Source of the DNA: Calothrix membranacea FACHB-236
Lineage (GTDB): Bacteria > Cyanobacteriota > Cyanobacteriia > Cyanobacteriales > Nostocaceae
Assembly: GCF_014696315.1 (NCBI RefSeq)
Contig: NZ_JACJPX010000020.1
Location: 44,964 to 108,963 of the forward strand
Length of the DNA stretch: 64,000 bases
Direction: 5' to 3'
The notes under the pieces: model-generated
Told to the model about the DNA's origin: nothing
Database searches by the model: none
The model's input: the letters and a program-made list of their open reading frames with translations, nothing else
Made by a program: the position numbers and the translations under genes
Shown: piece by piece, positions 46,108-55,508 of the stretch
How positions within the stretch are numbered: the first letter of the stretch is position 1
How the letters are laid out: every line of letters begins with the position of its first letter

Positions 46108-47301
46108 TTGTAAATTTCCGAAAATCTTTTGGTTTTCTCGGCTAGCCACACGAATCGTATAACCCTCTTTGACAGCAATATTCGGTGTCCATTCATAAAC
46201 TCCATCGCTAGCAGTACGGTTAGCAATATTTTGGATAGCTTTGTTGTTGCGATCAGATAATTTAATCGACACATCGCTGTTGATATTGTCTCGCCACAAG
46301 ATTAAATAAGGTCGATTTTGTTCAACTTGTACTTTACCAACTGGCTGTTCGATTAATATTTGCGGTACAACCTTTTGAGTTACAGCCTTGCGAACTCCTA
46401 GGTAATGGGGTAAATCTCGAAATGTGGGATTTTCTTGAGGATTAGACAGTTGCGGTAAGATAATATCCCCCACTTTAGAATTAAACAAATAAGTGGATCT
46501 GCCACCGTCAACGGTTATGATATCTCCTTTAACACCTAACTGGCGTAATAATGTAGCAGCTTCATCTAGAGTTGTTTGATTCACTGTCATAATTAACAGT
46601 TGCTCATTACCCGGACGACTATCTTTATTTAACGTACCGATAACTTGATATTTATTTACTTGATTGTTAGCTAATACTTTCGCTGGATGGTCGCTATATT
46701 TATAACTAACGATCGCATTTTTTACTCCTGTTTGGTTGAGAGGCGCACCGCTAGCTGGGTCATAATCTGTAATATATGCTTGCTTTTCATCCCAAACTAA
46801 AGCTTTTAAGCGAATTGTGCGATAAAATTCAGATTCTGGTTTCTTAACTGGCCCGTATGGGCTATGACCTCCAGTGATCACTACACCATTAAATTTAATG
46901 GGAAAGGATAATTGTGTACTTGGTTGGTATTGCTCGAAAAACGAACAATTAATCATGGAAAATACATCATTACCATAGAGTTTTTTATATTCGTCATTTA
47001 CTTGCGAAAACAATTTATTTTTAAAATAAGGGCTATAACTTCCTCCTTCGCCTTTATAGTATTTACCTTGACCATTACCCATATTATCAACCTCACCCAC
47101 AACTTGGTCTATCTGCATTTTGCGGAGGTCGATTACTTGTAAATATGCTATATTACCATTGGTTAATTCTTTTTTATATAACCCTGCACCATCTATTACA
47201 TGAAGCGGCTGATAAGAAGATAAAGGGTTAGAAACTTGGGCTATATAAATACTAGTCAAAAGTGGAATAACAAAAAATAAAAAGCTAATTACAGCATTCA
47301 T
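46102..47301 (-). CDS. Phosphodiester glycosidase (NAGPA-like) family exported protein
   Basis: 399 residues. An N-terminal hydrophobic segment (FLFFVIPLLTSIYIA) acts as signal or anchor. The C-terminal half has the NAGPA-type signature: MINCSFFEQY, FNGVVITGG, TTLDEAATLLRQLGVKGDII and TVDGGRSTYLF. The family includes enzymes that uncover phosphodiester-linked sugars; in bacteria the substrate is usually unknown. About 80 C-terminal residues form a separate beta-rich module (GVYEWTPNIAVKEGYTIRVA). It overlaps the methyltransferase gene tail to tail by six bases. Confidence 0.8.
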   Translation of the reverse strand: MNAVISFLFFVIPLLTSIYIAQVSNPLSSYQPLHVIDGAGLYKKELTNGNIAYLQVIDLRKMQIDQVVGEVDNMGNGQGKYYKGEGGSYSPYFKNKLFSQVNDEYKKLYGNDVFSMINCSFFEQYQPSTQLSFPIKFNGVVITGGHSPYGPVKKPESEFYRTIRLKALVWDEKQAYITDYDPASGAPLNQTGVKNAIVSYKYSDHPAKVLANNQVNKYQVIGTLNKDSRPGNEQLLIMTVNQTTLDEAATLLRQLGVKGDIITVDGGRSTYLFNSKVGDIILPQLSNPQENPTFRDLPHYLGVRKAVTQKVVPQILIEQPVGKVQVEQNRPYLILWRDNINSDVSIKLSDRNNKAIQNIANRTASDGVYEWTPNIAVKEGYTIRVASRENQKIFGNLQL

Positions 47302-47556
47302 GTGGGTTATGTATAGCAGAAAATAATTAACCCAGATTATACCAATTCAAGAGATTTTGCGAATTGCGTAGGCGTAGCCCGTCGCAGACATCCTAGGTGA
47401 TAGTGCTGAAGACGTACAACCCTTGATAGGAGACAAGAGCCAAAAAATTTAGTATATTTTTCCCCAAGGCTGCATAAAATTGCGATCGCTAACCTATTGA
47501 TGGAGTGAAGGGGTTGAAACTTCGCAAACATCACTCACATTAAAAGGAAAACGATT

Positions 47557-48210
47557 ATGAAAACCCAAATGCTGTTAAGTCTTGCTTGTTCTCTGTCTTT
47601 GTTAGGTGCGGTGACAGTTCCAGCTAGCGCCCAACCAACTACAAATGCATCGCCTCAAGCAACTGTACAGCCTCAAGCAGCTAGCCAAGATTTAACCATC
47701 CCTCAAGATACAGCAATTATTGTTTCATTTCCTGCATCTATTACCGTAGATGTTGGGCAAAAAAAGGATTATCCTTTGACGCTTCCCTTGGCTAGCGCAA
47801 TTAAAGATGCTCAAGGTAATATTGTCGCACCAGAAAATACTCCCGTTACCATTGTGCTGAAACCCACTGATGGAGGCGCTAAAATTGTTGCCCAATCTTT
47901 GGTAATTAATGGGCGCATCGTCTCGATTAAAGCATCAAGTCAGATGATTCCTGGCACTACTATTACTCACAAGCGCGCCAATGATAAAGCTGTAGAAAAT
48001 GGTTCTGTTTGGGGTAGACTTACTGGCAGTACCTTGGGCTTTATCAGCAATGGAGATCCTGAACAGTTTGACCGAGGCGCAATGTTAGGAAGCGCTATTG
48101 GATTAGTTTCAGGTTTGCGTTCCGCAGAAAATACTCGGATTGTGCAGATTCCCCAAAGCAGTGTTTATGTTTTATCTCTAGAGGCTCCTATCCAATTGTC
48201 TGGGCGTTAG
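47557..48210 (+). CDS. Secreted protein of unknown function
   Basis: 217 residues. Signal peptide MLLSLACSLSLLGAVTVPAS ending AQP, then a Gln/Ala/Thr-rich linker and a body with IVSFPASITVDVGQKKDYPL and a small-residue GSAIGLVSGL stretch near residue 180. AAGGA lies before the ATG. No named domain is recognised. It is probably periplasmic. Confidence 0.7.
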   Translation: MKTQMLLSLACSLSLLGAVTVPASAQPTTNASPQATVQPQAASQDLTIPQDTAIIVSFPASITVDVGQKKDYPLTLPLASAIKDAQGNIVAPENTPVTIVLKPTDGGAKIVAQSLVINGRIVSIKASSQMIPGTTITHKRANDKAVENGSVWGRLTGSTLGFISNGDPEQFDRGAMLGSAIGLVSGLRSAENTRIVQIPQSSVYVLSLEAPIQLSGR

Positions 48211-48223
48211 TACCGCTATGCGG

Positions 48224-48254
48224 AAGTCAAAAGTCAAAAGTCAAAAGTCAAAAG
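48224..48254. repeat. AAGTCAA heptamer array
   Basis: About four tandem AAGTCAA units in the short spacer between two genes that face each other. Confidence 0.85.
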
Positions 48255-48297
48255 AAAGACAGAGTAGCGTTTTGCTGATTGGGAATGAGTGATTGAT

Positions 48298-49314
48298 TTA
48301 TGTAGGGTTTGCTATCCTAGTCTCATCTTCATTCATAAAGCCAGATTCTTTGGGATGTAAGATTGTTAAATGAAAACCATGTCTAGTTTCAGTTGTCAGA
48401 TAACGCTCTTGTAATGGTTGCCACTGTTGCCATAATTTATAACGATTTTCAGTGAGTAATTTATTCAATCCATGCACATGAGAATCCATATCTGACTTAA
48501 AGACATCCTCAAGCCATTCAGTTAACACCACACTATCTTGCATTGCACCCAAAATATCTTGGATATTTTTCACATCTGCAATATACGCTGCATAGGATTC
48601 ACTGTATAAATCTGCAAATAAATCCATTTGATAGCGTACTCGTTTGGCTTGTTTGCGTAAACTATGAAGTTTTTCTCCTTCATTAGCTAAGTGTTGTTCT
48701 ACTTTTTTAGCTCCCCAATCGGTACGGACTTTGAATTGCGATTCGACAACTTCAGTACCCACTAGCCAACCGGGATGCAATAAGAACTGGCTAACTTCTG
48801 GTAACAGTAAATCTGGTAAAACTTGCTGAATAGTAATCGAGGCTAAATCTTGATAACTGGGTTTTTCTAACCAATCTTCTAAAGCCTGTTTTAAAGACTT
48901 ATACGAGTCATCTTTTAATGTTGTTTGTACAGTATCTAGAGCGTGTTCGCGTTGTTTAGCTAAAGCATCAAAAGCTGTATTTAAATGCTTCTGATCTTTA
49001 GAAGATAACTGTGGTTTATAATCTTTTTCTAGAGTTTCTTTGAGTACATCTAAATCTCGGAGATTACCCAGGCGACGAGCAATTTTGCCGATATTTTTAT
49101 CACTAATTGGCTTAGATACATCTAAGGCGATCGCAAATCTACTGACAGAGGTACGTAGGCGACGCATTCCTACACGCATTTGATGCAATGCCTCTGGGTC
49201 TTCATCTTTCTTAACTGACTTTTCCCATTTCAACGTTTTCTTATAATGTTTTTCAATTGCCTGATAAGCGTAGTCTCCTAGGGTTTGGATTGTGGTATTT
49301 GTATCTAATTCCAT
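48298..49314 (-). CDS. CHAD-domain protein
   Basis: 338 residues. CHAD domains are helical bundles with conserved His/Lys/Arg that bind inorganic polyphosphate. Here HQMRVGMRRLRTSVSRFAIA (about 45-65), RRLGNLRDLDVLKE (about 82-95) and LRKQAKRVRYQMDLFADLY (about 220-240) form the basic pattern. No CYTH domain is attached. The ATG at 49314 is chosen; a TTG at 49326 would add four residues. The gene diverges from the DUF3616 gene, with a 38-bp palindrome between. Confidence 0.88.
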   Translation of the reverse strand: MELDTNTTIQTLGDYAYQAIEKHYKKTLKWEKSVKKDEDPEALHQMRVGMRRLRTSVSRFAIALDVSKPISDKNIGKIARRLGNLRDLDVLKETLEKDYKPQLSSKDQKHLNTAFDALAKQREHALDTVQTTLKDDSYKSLKQALEDWLEKPSYQDLASITIQQVLPDLLLPEVSQFLLHPGWLVGTEVVESQFKVRTDWGAKKVEQHLANEGEKLHSLRKQAKRVRYQMDLFADLYSESYAAYIADVKNIQDILGAMQDSVVLTEWLEDVFKSDMDSHVHGLNKLLTENRYKLWQQWQPLQERYLTTETRHGFHLTILHPKESGFMNEDETRIANPT

Positions 49315-49472
49315 AAGTTCAACCAATGAGATACCGATGCGGATTATTGCATGATAACATCAGTTAAAAATTTGCTTATATAACTTTTGATATTTGTTTA
49401 AGCAATTCTTTATAGAAAAGCTACAGATAATTAAAAAATTTGATTATTCTAGATTTTAGCCAACAATTTTCT

Positions 49473-49510
49473 TCAATAGCACAATCATTGCACAATGATT
49501 ATGCTATTGA
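49473..49510. promoter_or_regulatory. 38-bp near-perfect palindrome between divergent genes
   Basis: The arms TCAATAGCACAATCATTG and CAATGATTATGCTATTGA mirror each other with one mismatch about a CA centre. It lies in the 300-bp shared upstream region of the CHAD and DUF3616 genes, so a dimeric repressor site is possible. A hairpin in the transcript is the alternative. Confidence 0.55.
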
Positions 49511-49613
49511 TCGCTCATTTTTAAATCACAATTATCAGTTACCAATATAAATATAAAACTAGTATTGGCTACAACATTAATTATTTAATGTCAACTCAGA
49601 CAATACTTAGGCA

Positions 49614-50690
49614 ATGTGTAATATGAATAACTGCGATTTAATAGACCAAGTATCTTTGACATTTACTGAAAGTTTCCAAAAACACAGAACAGACCTTTCA
49701 GCATTACTATTAACTCCCGACAAGTATATCTGGCTGGGATCGGATGAAAGCTCTACCCTGGAAAGGCTGTCTTTACTTGATGGTAAGAACTTTGGCGACC
49801 ATAAACAATTTCGCGTGGCAGAATTTATCAGTTTACCTGCGCCAGAAAGCGAGGAAATTGATATTGAAGGGCTAGCTTATGCGGATTATTACCTATGGTT
49901 AGTTGGTTCCCACAGCTACAAGCGTAAAAAACCGAAAACAAAATATACCGATGTAAAAAATATTCAAAGATTGGCAACAGTGATATCAGAACCTAATCGT
50001 TATATTCTTGGCAGAATTCCGCTTGTAGATGGAAAATTATTCTCATCTTGTCCACATCCACAAAACCCAGATGTGCAGTTAAGTGCTGCCAAACTAGAAT
50101 GTATTAACCAGAATAACTTGCTGATGACAGCCTTAGCAGACGATGCTCATTTAGGCTTATATATTCAAGCAGCAGTTCCCGGTAAAGACAATGGTTTTGA
50201 TATTGAAGGAATCAGCATTTATCAAAATCGAATTTTTCTAGGTTTACGAGGGCCAGTATTACGTGGTTGGGCTGTAATTTTAGAAATTGAATTAGAAAAT
50301 TCTACCCCAGGAGTGATGACATTACGACAAATAGGTGATGAAAAAAAGGGGTATAAAAAACATTTTCTGTGGTTGAATGGTCTAGGGATTAGAGATTTAG
50401 CTTTAGATGGGGAAGACTTATTAATATTAGCCGGGCCGACAATGGATTTAGACGGCCCAGTGCAACTTTATCGCTGGCAAAGTGGCGTAAATGTAGCCGA
50501 AAATCTTTTAAGCTATCCAGAACTTGTACAAGACATTCCCTATGGTAATCGCGAGGATCATGCCGAAGGGATGACGCTATTAAATGATATTACTGGTAAG
50601 CCTTCATTGCTAATAGTTTATGACTCTCCAGCCAAGAGTCGGTTAGTAGGGGAGAGTGGAGTAATAGCAGATTTGTTTAGCTTAGTCTAG
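49614..50690 (+). CDS. DUF3616-family protein
   Basis: 358 residues with a propeller-like series of beta segments: DIEGLAYADYYLWLVGSHS, FDIEGISIYQNRIFLGLRGP and LNGLGIRDLALDGEDLLILA, then HAEGMTLL. The repeated D-x-E-G-(L/I) pattern matches the family I know as DUF3616. No signal peptide, so cytosolic. Its function is unknown. A second ATG three codons in (49623) is an equally possible start. Confidence 0.8.
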   Translation: MCNMNNCDLIDQVSLTFTESFQKHRTDLSALLLTPDKYIWLGSDESSTLERLSLLDGKNFGDHKQFRVAEFISLPAPESEEIDIEGLAYADYYLWLVGSHSYKRKKPKTKYTDVKNIQRLATVISEPNRYILGRIPLVDGKLFSSCPHPQNPDVQLSAAKLECINQNNLLMTALADDAHLGLYIQAAVPGKDNGFDIEGISIYQNRIFLGLRGPVLRGWAVILEIELENSTPGVMTLRQIGDEKKGYKKHFLWLNGLGIRDLALDGEDLLILAGPTMDLDGPVQLYRWQSGVNVAENLLSYPELVQDIPYGNREDHAEGMTLLNDITGKPSLLIVYDSPAKSRLVGESGVIADLFSLV

Positions 50691-50827
50691 GAGTCTAGGA
50701 GTCAAGAGTCAAGAGTCAAGAGTCAAAGGTCATTTGGTGTTTGGTAATGGGTAATGGGTAATGAAAATTTCCCTTTGTTCCCTTCCCAATCCCCAATCCC
50801 CAATCCCCAATCCCCAGTCCCCAATCC
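50688..50827. repeat. STRR block after the DUF3616 gene
   Basis: AGAGTCA units (50696-50725), GGTAATGG units, and CAATCCC units (50789-50820). Three heptamer families follow one another. Confidence 0.85.
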
Positions 50828-51283
50828 CTAGAGATTAGTAGAAATTGCTTGCACCGGACAGGTGGGGATACACTGTTCGCAGACAATGCAGCGCGATCGC
50901 GTGAATGTCAGCTTATATGTTTCCGGGTGGAGACTCAAGGCTTCGGTGGGACAAACCCCAGTACATAAACCGCAGTGAACACAGGTATCCTCATCAATGA
51001 CAATTTCGCCCAATGTATGCGACACATTGATATTTTGCGATCGCATCCACTCAATCGCCGCATCTAACTGATCGATATCTCCCAATAATTCCACAACCAG
51101 CTTACCAATTTGATTTGGGGCAACTTGGGCACGGATAATATTAGCCGCAACATTAAACTCTTTAGCCAGTCTATAGGTAACTGGCATTTGTATAGCGCGT
51201 TTGGGAAAAGTGAGAGTAACTCGTTTTTTCACAGGCTTGGCAGAGACTCTTGTCTGTTCTAGGGTATCTTTAATTTTGGGCAT
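50828..51283 (-). CDS. NIL-domain protein with two 4Fe-4S clusters
   Basis: 151 residues. A NIL domain (about 19-90; KKRVTLTFPKRAIQMPVTYR) precedes a ferredoxin-like 2[4Fe-4S] domain with CVHCGLCTGVCP (about 101-112) and CIVCEQCIPTCP (about 132-143). NIL domains are otherwise found on methionine transporters, and such fusions are conserved in cyanobacteria and methanogens. They may act in sulfur or redox metabolism; the partner is unknown. The frame ends with ISTNL. The start is the ATG at 51283. Confidence 0.85.
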   Translation of the reverse strand: MPKIKDTLEQTRVSAKPVKKRVTLTFPKRAIQMPVTYRLAKEFNVAANIIRAQVAPNQIGKLVVELLGDIDQLDAAIEWMRSQNINVSHTLGEIVIDEDTCVHCGLCTGVCPTEALSLHPETYKLTFTRSRCIVCEQCIPTCPVQAISTNL

Positions 51284-51412
51284 TGGGCATTGGGCATAGG
51301 TAATTGGTAATTGGGTGTTTGTTATTTCCCCTTGTCCCTTCGTCCCCTTGTCCCCTTGTCCCCTTGTCCCCTTGTCCCCAGTCCCCAGTCCCCAATCCCC
51401 AGCATTCAGTTA
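51284..51412. repeat. STRR block before the thioredoxin gene
   Basis: GGGCATT units (51281-51296), then CCCCTTGT units (51328-51378), and CCAGTCC / CAATCCC units. Confidence 0.85.
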
Positions 51413-51454
51413 AACTTAAGATGATAATGCTTAATAAGATTTAATAATTTTGTT

Positions 51455-52054
51455 ATGACTAAAGATTCACCAGTGAATATTCCAGCAAAGCCGGAATCTA
51501 CAGCAGCGGCGCGGGTAAGAAATTTTTTAATAGCCATAGTAGCGATCGCACTCAGCGTTGCTTTAGTTGTAGGATTGCGAAGTGAGACAACTTCGGCTTC
51601 TTTGAGTAAGTTGGATGAAGCCTCTACACCCCTAGAAGTAGCTATCAGCAACGGTAAGCCTTCACTGGTAGAGTTTTACGCCGATTGGTGTACTGTTTGT
51701 CAAAAAATGGCACCAGATATGACTGAGTTAAAACAGCAATATGCAGATCAGCTCAACTTTGTCATGCTGAATGTGGATAACACCAAATGGCTACCAGAAA
51801 TGCTGAAATATCGGGTGGATGGCATTCCCCATTTTGTATTTTTGGGTAAGAATGGTGAAACTATAGCGCAAGCGATCGGCGATCAACCACGCGCTGTTAT
51901 GGCTAGCAACTTAGAAGCTTTAGCAACCGATTCATCTCTACCTTACGCCCAACTTAGCGGACAGGTTTCTAAATTCTCCGCACCAGTTGCACCAAAAGCT
52001 AGCCAAGATGATCCACGTAGTCATGGTAGCCAAGTGGTAAATAGCAATTCGTAG
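51455..52054 (+). CDS. TxlA/HCF164-like membrane-anchored thioredoxin
   Basis: 199 residues. Membrane segment FLIAIVAIALSVALVVGLR at about 24-42, then a thioredoxin fold with the active site WCTVCQKM (about 78-85; C-T-V-C) and a cis-Pro in GIPHFVFLG. Homologues in cyanobacteria and plastids (TxlA, HCF164) reduce thiols outside the cytoplasm for cytochrome assembly. The C-terminus is Ser/Ala-rich, and its stop codon sits in the STRR that follows (52047-52086). Confidence 0.85.
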   Translation: MTKDSPVNIPAKPESTAAARVRNFLIAIVAIALSVALVVGLRSETTSASLSKLDEASTPLEVAISNGKPSLVEFYADWCTVCQKMAPDMTELKQQYADQLNFVMLNVDNTKWLPEMLKYRVDGIPHFVFLGKNGETIAQAIGDQPRAVMASNLEALATDSSLPYAQLSGQVSKFSAPVAPKASQDDPRSHGSQVVNSNS

Positions 52055-52086
52055 TTCGTAATTCGTAATTCGTAATTCGTAATTAG
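52047..52086. repeat. TAATTCG heptamer array, left arm of a long inverted repeat
   Basis: About five AATTCGT units; the inverted complement lies at 52319-52362 (ACGAATT units). The two arms enclose 230 bp upstream of the Thg1-like gene, which also contains the palindrome at 52221-52253. Confidence 0.8.
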
Positions 52087-52220
52087 GTTTGGGGTGAAAT
52101 CTACTCAACTTAATTACGATTTTTTTTATTTAATAATTGATAATGGCAAGGCATAGTTAAGTTTTCTATATTACATATAAATTCTCGATGCTGTGACTCT
52201 AAAGTTATTTATATATACCT

Positions 52221-52253
52221 TTGTGAGGTCACAACAATGTTGTAACCTCACAA
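52221..52253. other. 33-bp palindrome between the thioredoxin and Thg1-like genes
   Basis: TTGTGAGGTCACAAC and GTTGTAACCTCACAA pair with one mismatch over a 3-base loop. It could terminate txlA-like transcription or regulate the Thg1-like gene. Confidence 0.6.
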
Positions 52254-52318
52254 TAATCACAAATTTAGTTTGAGAAAGATAATAATTAAAAATTTGTCTT
52301 TACCCATTATTTTCTTAA

Positions 52319-52362
52319 CTCTTAATTACGAACTACGAATTACGAATTACGAATTATTAATT
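52319..52362. repeat. ACGAATT heptamer array, right arm of a long inverted repeat
   Basis: It is inverted relative to 52047-52086. It ends just before the ribosome site of the Thg1-like gene. Confidence 0.8.
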
Positions 52363-52378
52363 ATTTAGGAGTTGTCTC

Positions 52379-53143
52379 TTGAAATTTGATGAACTAGATA
52401 ACAGAATGCGGGTGTTTGAGACAGCACACGATCATTGTGTGCTACCCGGAATTTATATCGTTGCTCGATTAGATGGACGTGGCTTTACTCGCCTGACAAA
52501 AGAAGTACATCAATTTGAGGCTCCTTTTGATAACTACTTTCGAGATTTGATGGTGGATACTGTCGAACATTTGATGAATTGCGGCATTGATATCATCTAT
52601 GGTTATACCCAAAGTGATGAAATATCTCTACTTTTTGCGCTGAATGAAAATACATTCAACCGGAAATTAAGAAAACTCAATTCAGTTTTAGCCAGTGAAG
52701 CTAGCGCTAAATTTTCTTTATCACTGAGTGCTTTAGCCTGCTTTGATTGTCGCATTTCTCAGCTTCCTAATAAAGAAGAAGTAGTGAATTATTTTCGGTG
52801 GCGGAATGAGGACGCTCATAGAAACGCGCTGAATGCTCATTGCTATTGGTGTTTGCGTCGAGAAGGGCAAAATGCAACTCAAGCAACCAGCATGATGAAA
52901 GGTTTATCGGTTGCTGAGAAAAACGAGATATTATTTCAACATGGAATCAATTTTAATCAAATTCCTAACTGGCAAAAACGCGGTGTAGGGCTTTATTGGG
53001 AAAAATATGAAAAGCAAGGATTTAACCCGGTTAAGGGAGAAATTGTACCTGCATTACGAAGACGTATCCACCGGGATTTAGACTTGCCAATGAAAGATGA
53101 ATACAGCCAATTTATTGCCAAATTGGTTAGTGCTGATTCATAA
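52379..53143 (+). CDS. Thg1-family tRNA-His guanylyltransferase / 3'-5' polymerase
   Basis: 254 residues. Motifs of the family: GIYIVARLDGRGFTRLTKEV (metal-binding Asp), YGYTQSDEISLLFALN (second metal site) and a C-terminal WQKRGVGLYWEKY. The enzyme adds nucleotides in the 3'-5' direction at tRNA 5' ends; bacterial Thg1-like proteins are thought to repair truncated 5' ends rather than add G-1, because bacterial tRNA-His genes encode G-1. The start is TTG at 52379, supported by AGGAG nine bases upstream. It overlaps the next, convergent gene by 17 bp. Confidence 0.88.
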   Translation: MKFDELDNRMRVFETAHDHCVLPGIYIVARLDGRGFTRLTKEVHQFEAPFDNYFRDLMVDTVEHLMNCGIDIIYGYTQSDEISLLFALNENTFNRKLRKLNSVLASEASAKFSLSLSALACFDCRISQLPNKEEVVNYFRWRNEDAHRNALNAHCYWCLRREGQNATQATSMMKGLSVAEKNEILFQHGINFNQIPNWQKRGVGLYWEKYEKQGFNPVKGEIVPALRRRIHRDLDLPMKDEYSQFIAKLVSADS

Positions 53144-54377
53144 GTTTTGTGGAGGGTATTAAAGTCTCTACATCAAAACAAGCGATCGCACCTTCAGTTG
53201 TAGTCACATACAGACGATTTTCCCACATACGCATATTCAGAACTGCACCGCAACCAGTAGGATTGATGGAAAAGCGATCGCTTCCCATACTGAAACAATA
53301 AAGATTAGCTTGGCAATCACCTGCATAAATCAATTTTGTATCTTCAGAAATCGCACAGGCGTAAACTGCTGTTTTACAGGTGGCAATAATTCTACTCTCA
53401 GTTTGCCGAATTTTTAGATCCCCAACTTTCGCTAATTGATAAATTGTGCCGTCGCTGGTACCAACAATCACGTGTTGTGCAGTTAACTGTCCGCACAGAA
53501 CTGCTGCTGTTGTCTGATTTTCCCAAATTATCTTGCCTGTTTTGGGGTGATAGCAAGTAACACCATGACTATGCCCATGATAAATTGCTTGGTCATCAGC
53601 AGCTAAAAACCAACCCTGCCGAGTTGCAGTTTTTTGTTGCCATAATACCTGCAAGTTAGAGTCGAGGTAAGTTAATTGTCCATAAATATCTAAAACTAAA
53701 AGGCGATCGCTGTGGAGAGTTAAAGCAGAGATTGCAAAGTTATAAAAATGTGGCACGCTGCGATTACGAGCATTGTAAATTGACTGCGGTAGTTTTGCGA
53801 TCGCATCATATATCTGCCCATCATCACAGCTAGCATAAAGATGGCGATCGTCTCCTACCAAACAGCGCACATTCTGAGAAAGCTTGTGCTGATAAGAAAA
53901 TTGCCCTTGACGATCCAAAGCCACAATCAAGCCATCGCGATTACCAAGCCAGCAACCTTGCTGATTCACCCATAAACCAAAAGCAGGAACCTTCCACAAT
54001 CCCGCAGGATTAGGCGGGATATATTTCCACAAAGCTGCAAGAGGGTTGGAAGCAGGTTTTTCCCGTGTAGCATTGTAGCCAATCGCTTTCGCCTCCGCAT
54101 ACAGAAAATTATGCAGAGATTGCCAATTTGGACTATGGAAAAAGCGGTCAAAATCGGAGAAACTCGGATATTCAATCGCAAAAAATTCTACATCTGCCAG
54201 TTCCGGGAAGTCAGCTACATTGAGTAATTCTTTGCGGTTATAGGTTGAGCCGAAATTATACGCAAATGATTGGGGGCTTTCTCCGGGTATGGGCAAAAGC
54301 ATTAAACCCATGAAAGTTCCCATCTCAGGACTTTGGAGTAAAAAGCGATCGCCACCTTGATGAACGATAAATGCCAT
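53127..54377 (-). CDS. Beta-propeller (PQQ-like) protein of unknown function
   Basis: About 416 residues from the ATG at 54377. An N-terminal domain (MAFIVHQGGDRFLLQSPEMG, to about 150) precedes blades with the repeated pattern GLIVALDRQGQFSYQHKLSQ, HGVTCYHPKTGKIIWENQ and TEGAIACFDVETL. No signal peptide. The blades look like PQQ/WD propeller units; the ligand is unknown. A longer frame from 54446 would add a Cys/Phe-rich extension with no ribosome site. Its 3' end overlaps the Thg1-like gene. Confidence 0.75.
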   Translation of the reverse strand: MAFIVHQGGDRFLLQSPEMGTFMGLMLLPIPGESPQSFAYNFGSTYNRKELLNVADFPELADVEFFAIEYPSFSDFDRFFHSPNWQSLHNFLYAEAKAIGYNATREKPASNPLAALWKYIPPNPAGLWKVPAFGLWVNQQGCWLGNRDGLIVALDRQGQFSYQHKLSQNVRCLVGDDRHLYASCDDGQIYDAIAKLPQSIYNARNRSVPHFYNFAISALTLHSDRLLVLDIYGQLTYLDSNLQVLWQQKTATRQGWFLAADDQAIYHGHSHGVTCYHPKTGKIIWENQTTAAVLCGQLTAQHVIVGTSDGTIYQLAKVGDLKIRQTESRIIATCKTAVYACAISEDTKLIYAGDCQANLYCFSMGSDRFSINPTGCGAVLNMRMWENRLYVTTTEGAIACFDVETLIPSTKLMNQH

Positions 54378-54659
54378 TTTTTTATACCAGCTTTTCGACT
54401 CTATTATTCCCAGATGATTCTGGCAGAAGAATAAAGAATTTCTCAAATAAAGATGAATTGTGAAGCAAACAAGGGATAAATAAAGATAGTTCCCAATACT
54501 ACTCGGTTAAGCATTTTGAACTCAAAATTGGTTTTGGGGAAAAGGTTAAAGGTTAAGGGTGAAAGGTTTTTTCTTTCCCTTTTCCCATTCCCCTTTTTCC
54601 CCTTAACCGACAAGTATTGAGATAGTTCCAACTAAGGTGAATCTTCCGGCAGCTATTAT

Positions 54660-55388
54660 ATGACCTATTGCCTCAGAATTGCTGATATGCCTGAGACTGA
54701 GCGTCCACGTGAACGTTTAATGGCTCATGGCCCCAAAGTTTTAGCTACTGCTGAATTAATTGCAATTTTGTTAGGTACTGGTCAAGGGCCAGGAAAATTA
54801 TCGGCTGTGGGTTTGGGACAATATATTTTGAGTGAATTAGGCAAACATCAGCGCGACCCTTTGGCAGTTTTGCGAGAAGTCACCCCAGCTGAGTTAATGC
54901 AAATTCCTGGGGTGGGGCCAGCCAAAGCGACTACTATTTTAGCGGCGATTGAATTAGGGAAACGCGCCTTTCAAATCAGACCAGAAGGGGAGACTATTGA
55001 TAGCCCATTAGCAGCAGCAGCAGCTTTGAGCCAAAATTTAATGTGGCAATCACAAGAACGGTTTGCGGTGTTGCTATTAGATGTTAAAAATCGCTTGCTG
55101 GGAACCCAAGTCATTACAATTGGTACGGCGACAGAAACCTTAGCTTCCCCTCGCGAAATTTTTCGAGAAGTGATTCGCCAAGGTGCAACGCGGGTAATTG
55201 TGGCACATAATCATCCATCTGGTAGCCTGGAACCCAGCCTAGAAGATATCGAATTGACGCGCCAATTGTTAGCAGGAGCAAATTTTTTAGGTATTCCCCT
55301 GCTGGATCATCTAATTTTAGGCAATGGCAACCACCAAAGTTTGCGAGAAATCACAACCTTATGGGATGAGTATCCGCAAGGGGATTAA
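54660..55388 (+). CDS. radC: RadC family JAB/MPN-domain protein
   Basis: 242 residues. The N-terminal helix-hairpin-helix region ([20 protein letters not shown]) and the C-terminal JAMM motif [20 protein letters not shown] (about 184-203) are both intact. RadC was named for DNA repair, but that role is disputed and its chemistry is not known. The ATG lies right after TTATAT. A dense STRR array follows the stop. Confidence 0.92.
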   Translation: MTYCLRIADMPETERPRERLMAHGPKVLATAELIAILLGTGQGPGKLSAVGLGQYILSELGKHQRDPLAVLREVTPAELMQIPGVGPAKATTILAAIELGKRAFQIRPEGETIDSPLAAAAALSQNLMWQSQERFAVLLLDVKNRLLGTQVITIGTATETLASPREIFREVIRQGATRVIVAHNHPSGSLEPSLEDIELTRQLLAGANFLGIPLLDHLILGNGNHQSLREITTLWDEYPQGD

Positions 55389-55506
55389 AGGGGTAATGGG
55401 TAATGGGTAATGGGTAATGGGTAATGGGTAATGGGTAATGGGTAATGGGTTTGCCGTTGATTCTTTCTCCCTTCCCCCTTCCCCTTGTCCCCTTGTCCCC
55501 CTTGCC
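55389..55506. repeat. TAATGGG array (about eight copies) and CCCCTTGT array
   Basis: GGGTAATGGGTAATGG runs from 55393 to 55449; CCCCTTCC / CCCCTTGT units follow at 55470-55500. They separate radC from the convergent leuD gene. Confidence 0.88.
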
Positions 55507-55508
55507 TC

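Noticed and set aside
55389..55506. Tandem heptamer arrays that might be taken for CRISPR
   Set aside because: The units are 7 bp and contiguous with no spacers, so they are STRRs.
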